Of a DNA stretch of 64,000 nt, positions 43,095 to 52,183 are shown piece after piece (position 1 is the stretch's first letter; each line of letters begins with the position of its first letter). The notes beneath the pieces are model-generated. The model was given only the letters and a program-made list of their open reading frames with translations, did no database searches and had not been told where the DNA came from. A program made the position numbers and the translations under genes. This DNA comes from Planctomycetota bacterium. Lineage in GTDB: Bacteria > Planctomycetota > UBA1135 > GCA-002686595. The stretch lies in the NCBI GenBank assembly GCA_030746555.1, contig JASLMK010000130.1, positions 62,001-126,000 on the forward strand, read 5' to 3'.

Positions 43095-43889
43095 ATGTCT
43101 TTCCTCACCGCAAGCAAGACGCCCTCCCGCAGGCTGCTCCATGCGCGCGATTTGCTCTTCGAGCTCGTCGTGCGGGACATGAAGCTGCGCTACAAGCGGT
43201 CGTTCCTCGGGATCCTATGGACCCTGGTGAACCCGCTCATGCAGTTGTTCGTGTACGACTTCGTGTTCCGGGTCCTGTTCCAGGTCAAGACGCCCAACTA
43301 CACCGCCTACCTGTTCATCGGCATCACCTCCTGGAACTGGTTCCAGACCGCCGTGCTCGAGGCGACGGGCGCGATCCTGTCCAACCCCGACCTGATCCGA
43401 CAGCCCGGCTTCCCCTCGGCGATCCTGCCCAACGTCACCGTGGGCTCGCACCTGGTGCACTTCCTGATCACGCTCCCAATCCTGTTCGGGCTCGTGCTCT
43501 ACAACGAGATCCCGCTCACCGCCGCCGTCTGCTGGCTGCCGGCCGTGATCCTGATCCAGTACCTGTTGACCCTGGGCTTCGCATTGATCGGAGCCTGCAT
43601 GCACGTGCGCTTCCGGGACACGCAGTACCTGTTGAGCGTGTTCCTGATGCTGGCCTTCTTCCTGACGCCGGTCCTCTATGAGCTCTCGATGGTGCCGGAG
43701 CGCTACCACCGCTTCTACCGGCTCAACCCGATGACGCACATGATCGACGCCTACCGGGCCATCCTGCTGCGCGGGGAGAGCCCCGACCTGAACGCCCTGG
43801 TGCTGCTGGCCGGCGGTGGACTGGTGCTGCTCGCCCTGGCCTACTCCCTGTTCCACCGCGCCAGCGCCAACTTCGTCGAGGAGCTCTAG
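43095..43889 (+). CDS. ABC-2 type polysaccharide export permease (Wzm-like)
   Basis: 264 residues with six membrane helices, the size of Wzm/TagG permeases. LLFELVVRDMKLRYKRSFLGILWTL at the N terminus is the family amphipathic helix and coupling region. The transmembrane core follows (FRVLFQVKTPNYTAYLFIGITSWNWF), and YRLNPMTHMIDAYRAILLRG is the conserved C-terminal block. The protein moves undecaprenyl-linked glycan across the inner membrane with the ATPase encoded 2 bases downstream. ATG 43095 is the first start in frame; the leader upstream contains short out-of-frame ATGs. Confidence 0.9.
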   Translation: MSFLTASKTPSRRLLHARDLLFELVVRDMKLRYKRSFLGILWTLVNPLMQLFVYDFVFRVLFQVKTPNYTAYLFIGITSWNWFQTAVLEATGAILSNPDLIRQPGFPSAILPNVTVGSHLVHFLITLPILFGLVLYNEIPLTAAVCWLPAVILIQYLLTLGFALIGACMHVRFRDTQYLLSVFLMLAFFLTPVLYELSMVPERYHRFYRLNPMTHMIDAYRAILLRGESPDLNALVLLAGGGLVLLALAYSLFHRASANFVEEL

Positions 43890-43891
43890 GT

Positions 43892-44707
43892 GTGAGCGGT
43901 TCGATCGAAGTCGAGGAGCTCTCCAAGCGCTACCGCCACTGGCAGCGCGACCGGGCGATGACCCTGCAGGAGCTCTTCCAGCGCGGCCTGCGCTTCAAGC
44001 TCGGCGAGCGCTACTGGGCCCTCGAGGACGTCACCTTCCAGGTCAAGCCCGGGCGCATGGTGGGCGTGATCGGCCGCAACGGCGCTGGAAAGTCCACCCT
44101 CCTGCGCCTGGTCGCCGGCGTCGGCCGAGCGACCTCCGGGACGATCCGGGTCGACGGCCGCATCGGCGCCATGCTCGAGCTGGGGGCGGGATTCAACCCC
44201 GAGCTGACCGGGCGCGAGAACATCTACGCGTCGGGAGTCAGCGGCGGTCTCCTGCGCCGCGAGGTTGCGGAGCGCTTCGACTCCATCGTGGCGTTCTCCG
44301 AGCTGGAGGAGTTCCTCGAGTATCCCTTGCGCACCTACAGCACCGGGATGCACATGCGCCTGGCCTTCTCGGTCGCCTCCCACATGGAGGCCGACGTCCT
44401 GCTCATCGACGAGGTGCTCGCCGTGGGCGACCTCAGCTTCCAGCGCCGCTGCTTCGACCGCCTGTTCCACTTCAAGGAGAGTGGGCACACGGGGATGATC
44501 GTCTCCCACTCCGCGGACGCCATCCTGCAGCTGTGCGACGACGCGATCTGGCTCGACCAGGGGCGCATCGTCACGATGGGCCCGGTCGAGGAGGTCGTGC
44601 CCCTCTACGTGGAGGCAGCCGATCCCGAGCGGGACGCGGAGGAGGAGGAGGAGGAGGGAGAGGCCGCCGCCGACGCTCCCTTCCCGCCGGCTCCCAGCGA
44701 GGACTGA
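43892..44707 (+). CDS. ABC transporter ATPase for glycan export (Wzt-like, short form)
   Basis: 271 residues. Walker A GRNGAGKST (61-69), signature YSTGMHMRLAFSVAS (149-163) and Walker B ADVLLIDEVLAVGD (167-180) are intact. The LSKRYRHWQRDRAMTLQEL start and GAMLELGAGFNPELTGRENIY (Q-loop region) are typical of Wzt/TagH ATPases. It lacks the C-terminal carbohydrate-binding domain of Wzt proteins that read the terminal modification of O-antigen; instead it ends in an acidic run (EEEEEEGEAAAD). Export may therefore not depend on a chain-end cap. The GTG start is 2 bases after the permease stop; the two form an operon. Confidence 0.9.
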   Translation: MSGSIEVEELSKRYRHWQRDRAMTLQELFQRGLRFKLGERYWALEDVTFQVKPGRMVGVIGRNGAGKSTLLRLVAGVGRATSGTIRVDGRIGAMLELGAGFNPELTGRENIYASGVSGGLLRREVAERFDSIVAFSELEEFLEYPLRTYSTGMHMRLAFSVASHMEADVLLIDEVLAVGDLSFQRRCFDRLFHFKESGHTGMIVSHSADAILQLCDDAIWLDQGRIVTMGPVEEVVPLYVEAADPERDAEEEEEEGEAAADAPFPPAPSED

Positions 44708-44727
44708 GGGGAGCCGACGCGTCGGCC

Positions 44728-45858
44728 ATGAGCCCTCCCCTGCGCGTCCTCGAGCTGGCCCCCTACCCCGTGCTGCCGCCGGTCGCGGGGGGAAAGATCC
44801 GCATCGTCCAGCTCGCCCGCGCCCTCGCGCGCCGCGGGGTCGACCTGACCGTCGTGGCGCCCTTCCACTTCACCCAGCGGCGCGCCCTCGCGGCGGCCGA
44901 GCCCTTCCGCCTGCGCCAGGTCCCCTACCCGCCCTTCGGCCTGGCTCCCCTGCTCGTCGATCGCCCGCTCCCCTACGGCGCCCTGGTCTCGGTCCATCCC
45001 GGGTACGGCGCCTGCCTGCCGGTCGACCCCGCCGACTTCGATCTGTGCCAGATCGACCACCCCGCCTTCGGCGACCTCGCCGAGCGGCTTCCAGAGCGCC
45101 TCCCGGTGGTGTACGGCTCCCAGAACGTCGAGGTCGACTACACCGCGGCCGAGTGCCGCTCGGAGGCCGTGCGCCGCCTCGTCGCCCGGCGCATGGGCCG
45201 CCTCGAGGCGCGCCTGGTCGAGCGCGCGAACCTCGTCCTGGCCTGTACGGAGGGCGACCGGCTCCGGTTCGAGGAGCTCTACGGGCTCCCCCCCCACCGC
45301 TGCACCGTCGCCCCCAACGGCATCGACCTCGCCGCCGTAGACGCTGCCCTGGCCGCCGCAGATCCGCCTCGGCCGCGCCTGGACCGGCGGGCGGTGTTCA
45401 CCGGCAGCGACGTGGCCCACAACCGCCGGGCCGTGCGCGCCCTCGTCGAGCGCGTCGCGCCGGAGCTGGCCGGCGAGGTCGAGATCGTCATCGTCGGTCC
45501 CTGCGCTCGACGAGCCCCCGGGAGCTCGCCCGCCAACGTCCTCCTCGACCCCACGGGCAGGCTCGCCGACTACGCCACCCCGGGCACGGTCGGACTCAAC
45601 CCCGTCGAGGGCGGCTCGGGGAGCAGCCTGAAGCTCCTCGACACCCTCGCCCACGGCCTGCCCCTGGTCTCGACGCCCTTCGGCGCCCGCGGCTTCGAGG
45701 AGCTCGCCCCCTGGATCACCCGCACGCCAGTCGACGGCTTCGCCGCCGCCCTGCGCGCGGAGGTCCCCTTCCCCGACGGCCTGCGCGAGCGCCTGGGCCC
45801 CTATGAGTGGTCCGCGGTCGGTGCGAGGATCCTCGAGGCCTACGGAGGCCTGCGGTGA
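44728..45858 (+). CDS. Family 4-type glycosyltransferase
   Basis: 376 residues, GT-B fold. The N-terminal lobe opens LELAPYPVLPPVAGGKIRIVQLARALARRG, with the conserved donor-side GG. The acceptor-side helix VYGSQNVEVDY is followed by TVAPNGIDLAAVD at the hinge. The second lobe has the donor site GLNPVEGGSGSSLKLLDTLAHGLPLVST, resembling GT4 enzymes that cap or extend exported glycans. It is probably cytoplasmic, adding a sugar to the chain before ABC export. ATG 44728 is 20 bases after the ATPase stop. Its own stop overlaps the next gene (GTGA), and GGAGG near its end serves that start. Confidence 0.86.
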   Translation: MSPPLRVLELAPYPVLPPVAGGKIRIVQLARALARRGVDLTVVAPFHFTQRRALAAAEPFRLRQVPYPPFGLAPLLVDRPLPYGALVSVHPGYGACLPVDPADFDLCQIDHPAFGDLAERLPERLPVVYGSQNVEVDYTAAECRSEAVRRLVARRMGRLEARLVERANLVLACTEGDRLRFEELYGLPPHRCTVAPNGIDLAAVDAALAAADPPRPRLDRRAVFTGSDVAHNRRAVRALVERVAPELAGEVEIVIVGPCARRAPGSSPANVLLDPTGRLADYATPGTVGLNPVEGGSGSSLKLLDTLAHGLPLVSTPFGARGFEELAPWITRTPVDGFAAALRAEVPFPDGLRERLGPYEWSAVGARILEAYGGLR

Positions 45859-48095
45859 GCCGCAAGGGCAACACGCGCGCTCCGTGGCGCCTCCTCGCGC
45901 TCCCCGTCACCCTTCCCTGGCGCTTCCTGGCGGGCCTGCCGCCCTTCCTGCGCGAGATGCGCGGGTTCTCTCGGCGGGCGCGCTACACCGTCGCTACGCG
46001 CGGCCTCGGGGCCCTCGGCTCCGACATCGTCGGCGAGCTCGGCCGACGCCTGCGCCACGGCACCCTGGCGGCCCCGCCCTCGCCCCAGGCCGTGGCCCTC
46101 GCCTCCGCCACCGCCGCGCCCGCGGCCGTGGGGAGCGGCCCTCGGCGAGCCCTCGCCTTCCCCTCCGTCGGGGCGCCAGTCGTCTCGGTCGTCGTCCCCG
46201 TCTTCGACGAGTTCGAGCGTACCTACACCTGCCTCGCGTCCATCCTCGAGCGCTCCGGCGACGTGCCCTACGAGGTCTTGGTGGTCGACGACGGCTCCAC
46301 CGACGAGACGCGGGACATCGAGAGCCTCGTGGCGGGCGTGCGGGTCCTGCGCGACGGCACCAACCGCGGGTTCATCGCCGCCTGCAACCGCGGCGCGGCC
46401 GAGGCCCGGGGCGAGTTCCTCGTCTTCCTCAACAACGACACCCTGGTCTCCCCCGACTGGCTCGCGGCCCTGATCGCGCCCTTCGGCGGCACGGTCCCCG
46501 GCGAGGGTCCGGTCGGGCTCGTGGGGGCCAAGCTCGTCTATCCCGACGGCCGCCTGCAGGAGTGCGGCGGCATCGTCTTCTCCGACGGCAGCGCCTGGAA
46601 CTACGGTCGCGGCGACGATCCCGCCGACCCGCGCTACGAGTTCGCCTACGAGGCGGACTACTGCTCGGGAGCCTGCATCGCCCTCCAGCGCGGGCTCTTC
46701 GAGCGCCTCGGCGGCTTCGACTCCCGCTACGCGCCCATGTACTACGAGGACGTCGACCTGGCCTTCGCCGTGCGCTCTCTGGGGCTGCGGGTCCTCTGCC
46801 AGCCGTCCTGCGTCATCGTGCACTCCGAGGGAGGTACGGCGGGCCTCGACGTCGGCGCCGGAGCCAAGCGCCACCAGCTGCGCAACCGCGAGGTGTTCGC
46901 CGAACGCTGGAAGGAGGCCCTGACCGAGCAGCCCCCGCCCAACGCCAACCCCGACGCCGCCCGCTACCGCGGGTCGGGAGAGCACGTGCTCGTGATGGAC
47001 GCGATCACGCCGCGCGTCGACCACGACGCCGGATCGGTGCGCATGACCCACGTGCTCTCGCTCCTCGTCGGGCTCGGATGCCGCGTGACGTTCTTGGCCC
47101 TCAATCGGCGCATGGAGGGCGAGCACACCCGCGCGCTCCAGGACAGCGGCGTGGAGGTGCTCTACGAGCCGACACTGAGCTCGGTGGCGGACCACCTGCG
47201 CAAGGCCGGAGCCCGCTACGGGACGGTGATCATGAGCCGCGCGGAAGTCGTCGAGGAGGTGCTCGAGGCGGTCCGTCGCCACTGCCCGCGGGCGCGGCGC
47301 GTCTTCGACACGGTAGACCTGCACTTCCTGCGAGAGGCGCGCCGGGCCGAGGTCACCGGCGCCCTCGACGAGGAGGCGGTCGCGGCTCTAGAGGCGCGCG
47401 AGCTGGAGCTCGCCCGCGCCTGCGATCTCACCCTGGTGGTGAGCCCGACCGAGCGCGAGCTCCTCTCCCGCCTGGCTCCCGACCTCGCCGTCGAGGTGCT
47501 CTCGCTGATCGACGAGCGCGAGGCGACCGAGGAGCCCTTCGAGGCCCGCTCCGGCGTCCTGTTCGTGGGCAACTTCCAGCACCCGCCCAACCGGGACGCG
47601 ATCGGGTTCTACCTGCGCGAGGTCCATCCGCTCGTGATGGAGCGCGAGCCAGCCGCCGAGCTCACGATCATCGGCGCCGAGGTCCCGCGCTCCCTGCGCC
47701 GCCTTGCCGGCGAGGGAGCGCGCTTCATCGGTCAGGTGACCGACCTCGAGCCCTGCTTCGCGGCCGCCCGCCTCTCGGTCGCGCCCCTGCGCTTTGGGGC
47801 GGGCATCAAGGGCAAGATCCAGACCAGCCTGGCCCTGGGCGTTCCCGTCGTCACGACCGCGGTGGGCGCCGAAGGCATGCCGGTGGAAGACGGCCGCGAG
47901 GTCCTGATCGCCGACGATGCCGCCTCCTTCGCCGCCGCCGTCGTCCGTCTGCACGAGGATGCCGGGCTGTGGCGCTCCCTAGCCGATGGCGGGCGGCGCG
48001 CCATGCAGGAGCACTACTCTCCCGCGCGGGCTCGCCGGGTCCTCGCCCGGCTCGTCGACGGCGGCGCCCGCCCGCCGCGCGGCCAGCACGCTTGA
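45855..48095 (+). CDS. Two-domain glycosyltransferase: GT2 fused to GT4-like
   Basis: 746 residues. After a basic head of about 95 residues with a hydrophobic stretch (LLALPVTLPWRFLAGLPPFL), a GT2 domain spans about 108-360: VVSVVVPVFDEFERT, VLVVDDGSTDE, FLVFLNNDTLV (metal NND) and YYEDVDLAFAVRSLG. The GT4-like domain spans about 375-735: LVMDAITPRVDHDAGSVRMTHVLSLLVGLG, VLFVGNFQHPPNRDAIGFYL and APLRFGAGIKGKIQTSLALGVPVVTT. Such GT2-GT4 fusions polymerise or assemble repeat units with two linkages. GTG 45855 overlaps the GT4 stop and has GGAGG 7 bases upstream, overruling the in-frame start at 45807. Confidence 0.87.
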   Translation: MSRKGNTRAPWRLLALPVTLPWRFLAGLPPFLREMRGFSRRARYTVATRGLGALGSDIVGELGRRLRHGTLAAPPSPQAVALASATAAPAAVGSGPRRALAFPSVGAPVVSVVVPVFDEFERTYTCLASILERSGDVPYEVLVVDDGSTDETRDIESLVAGVRVLRDGTNRGFIAACNRGAAEARGEFLVFLNNDTLVSPDWLAALIAPFGGTVPGEGPVGLVGAKLVYPDGRLQECGGIVFSDGSAWNYGRGDDPADPRYEFAYEADYCSGACIALQRGLFERLGGFDSRYAPMYYEDVDLAFAVRSLGLRVLCQPSCVIVHSEGGTAGLDVGAGAKRHQLRNREVFAERWKEALTEQPPPNANPDAARYRGSGEHVLVMDAITPRVDHDAGSVRMTHVLSLLVGLGCRVTFLALNRRMEGEHTRALQDSGVEVLYEPTLSSVADHLRKAGARYGTVIMSRAEVVEEVLEAVRRHCPRARRVFDTVDLHFLREARRAEVTGALDEEAVAALEARELELARACDLTLVVSPTERELLSRLAPDLAVEVLSLIDEREATEEPFEARSGVLFVGNFQHPPNRDAIGFYLREVHPLVMEREPAAELTIIGAEVPRSLRRLAGEGARFIGQVTDLEPCFAAARLSVAPLRFGAGIKGKIQTSLALGVPVVTTAVGAEGMPVEDGREVLIADDAASFAAAVVRLHEDAGLWRSLADGGRRAMQEHYSPARARRVLARLVDGGARPPRGQHA

Positions 48096-48165
48096 CGCAC
48101 CCCCCGGCAGGCCGCACCCTTCGCTCGCGACCGAAGGCGACGGGCGTTCGCCTTCCTCGCCAGCC

Positions 48166-49329
48166 ATGACCCGGCCCTCCCTCCCAGCCGACTCCGCGCC
48201 GCGGGACTTCGAGATCGCCCGCGCCGACGGCGACCTGCTCTTCGACGCCGAGGGCGGGGCCTACCTCGACCTGTTGAGCGGCGGCGGCACCGTGCTCCTC
48301 GGCCACTGCCGGCCGGCGATCGTGGACGCCCTGCGGACCCAGGCCGACACGCTGTGGAACACGGGTGCGGTCCCCGTCGACGTGCGAGCCGAAGCCTCCG
48401 CGGCCCTCGAGCGCTTCCTCCCCGGGGCGCTGCGACCGGCCGTCTTCTACTCGACCGGAATGGAGGCGGCCGAGTTCGCCCTGCGCCTGGCGCGACAGGT
48501 CACCGGACGGCGCGCCGCGGTGGGCTTCGACCACGCCATGCACGGCAAGTCCCAGGCCACCGCCGCCCTCGGCTGGCCCAACGAGCTCGCGACCCTCACC
48601 GACTTCCACCGCCTGCCCTACCTTCCGGAGACCACGGAGGGCGACGTCCTCGAGCGCCTGCGGGCGACGCTCGCCGCTCACGAGGTCGCCGCCGTGTTCT
48701 TCGAGCCCCTGCTCGGCTCCTTCGGCGGCCACTGCCCCTCGCGCGCCTTCGGCCAGTCCCTGGGCGAGCTGTGCGCCGAAGGCGGCGCCCTGCTCGTCGT
48801 CGACGAGATCCTGACCGGATTCCACCGCTGCGGGCCCGCCTTCCTGCACGCCGACCTCGGCGTCGCCCCCGACGTCCTGCTCGTGGGCAAGGCCATGGGC
48901 AACGGGTTCCCCGTCGCCGCGGTGGCCGCGGACCGCCGCTATCCGCTGCCCCCCGCCGCCTTGCCGGGCAGCACCTTCGCCGGCAATCCCCTGGCCGCCG
49001 CCGTGGTCGCAACGACCCTGACCGAGATGGAGGCCCTCGACCTCCCCGCCCTGGTCGCCCGCGTCGAGGCTGCGGTGCGGGCGGGACTGGCCGGCGTCGG
49101 TGAGGACGGCGCGGTCCTGCGCGGTCGCGGGGCGCTGTGGATCCTCGAGCTCCCCGACGCCGAGCGGGTCGCTCGCATCATGGAGCACCTCCTGCGCGAG
49201 CGCGTCGTCGCGTCGCCGACCGCGCGCTTCTTGCGTCTGATGCCCCCGGCCACGATCGGCGACGAGCACCTCGCGCGAGCCTGTCGGGTGATCGCGCAGG
49301 CCTGCCGGGCCACGGCCCCGGTTCGCTGA
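48166..49329 (+). CDS. Class III aminotransferase (glutamate-1-semialdehyde aminomutase-like)
   Basis: 387 residues. PLP enzyme fold type I: ARADGDLLFDAEGGAYLDLLSGGGTVLLGHCRPAIVDAL, then FYSTGMEAAEFALRLAR, then the cofactor Asp in LVVDEILTGFHR, and the Schiff-base Lys242 in LLVGKAMGNGFP. STFAGNPLAAAV follows. In a glycan region it probably aminates a sugar, or makes an amino-acid-like decoration, rather than serving haem synthesis; that is inference. It is shorter than GSAM (about 430). ATG 48166 begins at the conserved region; the longer ORF to 47986 lies inside the previous gene. Confidence 0.87.
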   Translation: MTRPSLPADSAPRDFEIARADGDLLFDAEGGAYLDLLSGGGTVLLGHCRPAIVDALRTQADTLWNTGAVPVDVRAEASAALERFLPGALRPAVFYSTGMEAAEFALRLARQVTGRRAAVGFDHAMHGKSQATAALGWPNELATLTDFHRLPYLPETTEGDVLERLRATLAAHEVAAVFFEPLLGSFGGHCPSRAFGQSLGELCAEGGALLVVDEILTGFHRCGPAFLHADLGVAPDVLLVGKAMGNGFPVAAVAADRRYPLPPAALPGSTFAGNPLAAAVVATTLTEMEALDLPALVARVEAAVRAGLAGVGEDGAVLRGRGALWILELPDAERVARIMEHLLRERVVASPTARFLRLMPPATIGDEHLARACRVIAQACRATAPVR

Positions 49330-49342
49330 GGCGCCTCGACCC

Positions 49343-51370
49343 ATGCCCCTCGCCGCGCGCCTGCGACACCTGTTCGCCTACCACCGCGGCCGACGCCTCC
49401 TGCGCCTGGAGGCCTGGAGCAAGGCCGCCGAGTCCCTCGCCAGGGCGGGCGAGCTCGCCCCCGGCCACGCCCCCTCCCACGCTCTCGAAGCCGCGGCACA
49501 CGCCCGCCTGGAGCTCTTTGAGCGCGCCGAGGCCGCCGCGCGCCGCGCGGTCGATGCCGCCTCCGGCTGGGCCGGGGGCCACGCCTGCCTGGCGCGCGTC
49601 CTGCTCGACGCCGGCCGGGCCGAGGACGCCGAGGAAGCGGCGCAGAGGGCGATCGAGCTCGACCCGACCCACGCCGCCGCCCACGCGGCGCGGGGGCGCG
49701 CCCTGGTCGTCCTCGGCCGTCCCGAGGACGGGGCCGAAGCCCTGCTGCGCGCCCTGGAAGCGGCCGAGCGCCGCGGGAGCGCCGCGGAAGGGACCACCGC
49801 CCCCTGCCTGCGCGCCGCCCTGGCCGACGCCGCCGGACGCCTCCCGGCCGGGGTGGGCCCGACGGCGGAGCGAGCCCCCGACCGGGCGACCGGCCTGCTC
49901 CTGGAGGGCCTGGAGGCCTGGAAGCGCGGCTCGTGGGAGGCCGCCGCGCGGAGCCTGGCGAACGGGGAGGCGCTGGCCGGCGACGATCCGGTCTTCGCGT
50001 TCCTGCGCGTGGAGCCGCTCCTACGCCTCGGCCGGAACGCGGAGGCCGCCGCCGCCGGGCGCACGGCCCTGAGCGGCGCCCCTCTGCCACTCGTCCCCGG
50101 CGCTCCCGCCGTCGAGCGCCTCACCGCCCGCCGTGTCGCCCCTTGGGGCGCCGCGGGCCTGGGACCGCGCCCCGCGCACTACGCCCACGCTCTCGCCGCC
50201 CTCGCCCCTCTCGAGCCCGGCCCGGACCCTCGCCCGCCCCGGCTGCTGTGCGTGCTCGACGAGGACTACGGCGAGCTGACCACCCTCATGCTCCTGCTCC
50301 TGGGCCAACCGGTCGCCGAGCGCGCCCTGCTCGCCATGCCCGCGCGCCTTGCCGAGCGCAACGCCGGCGTCCTCGGCGGGCGCACCCGGGTGTTCTCCGA
50401 CTTCGCCGGATTGCGCGAGCTCGTGGCCGAGCTCGATCCGGACGGCTTGTTGCTCTGCTCGGCCTACCTGTTCGGGGTCCACGGTCTGTGCGAGCCCTCC
50501 GAGCTCACAGCCTGGCTCACCGAGCAGACCCGACGAGGCCGCCCGTGGGCCACGACCGACCCGTTCCTGGGTCTGCTCGGCGAGGGCGCTGCCGACACCG
50601 CCCTGTCGATCTCCTTGCCTCCCGGAGCGCCGCCCGAGCTCGATCGGCGCCGGCGGGAGGACGAGGCGCTCCTGCGGCGCCACTTCAACCACGCCGCCCG
50701 CCTCTGCGCCGAGGCGCCGCACGTCTACCCCGCGCCCGACACCGACGACGACGGGACCCGCCGCCGGTCCTTCGCCAATCCCGCACTCGTCATCGCCGCG
50801 CCAGAACAGGACGACTCGCGGCCCTCGTGGCTCTTCGTCCTCTCACGCACGGACCTCGACACCCAGCTGCTCCATGCGGGCGCGGAGTTCCCCGCGTTGG
50901 TCACCGCCCGGATGGTCGACGCGGTGGCCGCCGGGCGCCGCGCGCTCCTGGTCGGCCCGGATGCCCTCCTGGACGCCGTGGCGGCCTGCTCACCGCTCCG
51001 CGAGGACCTGGAGCTCCTGCCCTTCTGCTCCTTCGAGGACCTGGCGGCGCTCACCTTGGCCGCGGAGTGCGCCTTCTACTGGAACGCCCTGTCCCACTCG
51101 ATCCTCCTGCGACTGTGGAACGGCCTGCCCGTGGTCCTGTTCGACCGCGGGCATCTGATCCGCAACCTCCCTGCCCTCGAACAGCGCATCGAACGCCGGA
51201 TGTGGCAGGGCATCGCCCCGCCCTACGCGAACCCGCGCGAGGCCGTCGGCGTCGAGGAGGTCGAGGCCTGGCGCCGTGCGGCCGCCGAGGACGCGGGGCC
51301 GCGCCTGGCCGGCCTCCGCGACGCTCCCACGCCCCAGGCCCTGGTCGCCGGCCTCATGGCTCCGAGCTAG
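49343..51370 (+). CDS. TPR protein with unrecognised C-terminal domain (DYGELTT family, copy 1)
   Basis: 675 residues, no signal peptide. The N-terminal 150 residues hold TPRs (AAESLARAGELAPGHAPSHALEAAAHARLEL, EEAAQRAIELDPTHAAAHAARG). A further helical region follows (GLLLEGLEAWKRGSWEAAARSLANG). From about residue 300 a compact domain begins: CVLDEDYGELTTLMLLLLGQ, then LCSAYLFGVHGLCE, WATTDPFLGLLG, SWLFVLSRTD, and ends with AFYWNALSHSILLRLWNGLPVVLFDRGHLIRN. The whole domain recurs at 60037-61215 with the same block order. The GT-B-like last block (small residues, a Gly-Leu-Pro-Val turn, a basic terminal segment) hints at nucleotide-sugar binding, but I cannot assign a family. It is 13 bases downstream of the aminotransferase. 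Confidence 0.72.
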   Translation: MPLAARLRHLFAYHRGRRLLRLEAWSKAAESLARAGELAPGHAPSHALEAAAHARLELFERAEAAARRAVDAASGWAGGHACLARVLLDAGRAEDAEEAAQRAIELDPTHAAAHAARGRALVVLGRPEDGAEALLRALEAAERRGSAAEGTTAPCLRAALADAAGRLPAGVGPTAERAPDRATGLLLEGLEAWKRGSWEAAARSLANGEALAGDDPVFAFLRVEPLLRLGRNAEAAAAGRTALSGAPLPLVPGAPAVERLTARRVAPWGAAGLGPRPAHYAHALAALAPLEPGPDPRPPRLLCVLDEDYGELTTLMLLLLGQPVAERALLAMPARLAERNAGVLGGRTRVFSDFAGLRELVAELDPDGLLLCSAYLFGVHGLCEPSELTAWLTEQTRRGRPWATTDPFLGLLGEGAADTALSISLPPGAPPELDRRRREDEALLRRHFNHAARLCAEAPHVYPAPDTDDDGTRRRSFANPALVIAAPEQDDSRPSWLFVLSRTDLDTQLLHAGAEFPALVTARMVDAVAAGRRALLVGPDALLDAVAACSPLREDLELLPFCSFEDLAALTLAAECAFYWNALSHSILLRLWNGLPVVLFDRGHLIRNLPALEQRIERRMWQGIAPPYANPREAVGVEEVEAWRRAAAEDAGPRLAGLRDAPTPQALVAGLMAPS

Positions 51371-51374
51371 CCCA

Positions 51375-51388
51375 GGCGCCGAGGCGCC
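51375..51388. terminator. Short GC hairpin between convergent genes
   Basis: GGCGC (51375-51379) pairs with GCGCC (51384-51388) around a CGAG tetraloop in the 26-base gap between convergent stops at 51370 and 51397. It is weak and has no T tract, so the call is tentative. Confidence 0.25.
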
Positions 51389-51396
51389 GGTCGGTC

Positions 51397-52035
51397 TCAG
51401 ACGCCCATCTGGGCCAGGAGCATCTTGGCGACGTCGGCCTTGTAGCCCTTGCTCGACACGAGGGAGTCGAGCTGCTCCTTCGCCGTGGCCACGTCACCCG
51501 TCCGGACGCAGGAGAGGGCCAGGTACCAGCTGGCCTCGACGGCCAGGCTCGCGTTCTCGCCCTCGAGGACGAAGCGGAAGGCGGTCGCCGCCGGCTCGGC
51601 CGCCCCGGCGGCCAGGTGGGACTGCCCCAGGAAGAACTGCACCAGCTCCACGGGCATCTCGCCGCCGGCGGCGAGCACTTCCGTGAAGGCGACGGCGGCA
51701 CCCTCGTAGTCTCCGCTGCGGTACTTCTCGGCGGCGCCGCCCCAGGCAGTCAGGGCGATCTCGCCCTCGACGAGCTCGGCGGGCATCTCGTAGGCCGCGT
51801 AGAAACCGGGATAGGGGTCGGGCTGCATCGAAGGTCTTCCTTGGGTGGTCTGCTGGGGTTGGGAGGGATGTTGGGCCGTCGGGTCCGCGGTGGAGCCGCC
51901 CCCATCGTCAGCGCTGCCCTTGCCGCTCTGACCGCGCCAGGCGAGGGCCGCCAGGATGACGAGCACGCCGATGACGATCACGTTCTTGAGACCGAACGCG
52001 CCGCCCTTTTGGGGCCCGTCGTTGCTGCTTGCCAT
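51397..52035 (-). CDS. Membrane-anchored TPR-like protein
   Basis: 212 residues. One membrane helix near the N terminus (LKNVIVIGVLVILAALAW) is followed by a polar Gln/Ser/Pro linker. The C-terminal region has helix pairs of TPR type (YRSGDYEGAAVAFTEVLAAGG, LGQSHLAAGAAEPAATAFRFVLEGE, YLALSCVRTGDVATAKEQLDSL). The architecture resembles YfgM-like or tol-pal-associated TPR proteins that scaffold periplasmic machines. ATG 52035 is preceded by GGAAGGA with 4-5-base spacing; an in-frame ATG at 52071 lacks a ribosome site but cannot be excluded. TAGACT (52151-52156, minus strand) may be its promoter. Confidence 0.73.
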   Translation of the reverse strand: MASSNDGPQKGGAFGLKNVIVIGVLVILAALAWRGQSGKGSADDGGGSTADPTAQHPSQPQQTTQGRPSMQPDPYPGFYAAYEMPAELVEGEIALTAWGGAAEKYRSGDYEGAAVAFTEVLAAGGEMPVELVQFFLGQSHLAAGAAEPAATAFRFVLEGENASLAVEASWYLALSCVRTGDVATAKEQLDSLVSSKGYKADVAKMLLAQMGV

Positions 52036-52183
52036 CGCGTCCTTCCAGCCTTGGTTCGTCTGGGATGCCATCGGGAGTCGGGAGTCGGGGGTCGCTTCCG
52101 GCCGCTCGCCGGCGCTGCGCCGGGGCGTCGGTGGCCTCTGCCCGCGGGAGAGTCTAGCAAGCGCCGCCTCGGATGTGGAAGCG

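Noticed and set aside
52073-52095. Short tandem repeat of GGGAGTC units upstream of the TPR-like gene
   Set aside because: Only two to three imperfect 7-base units in GC-rich DNA; no reason to regard it as functional.
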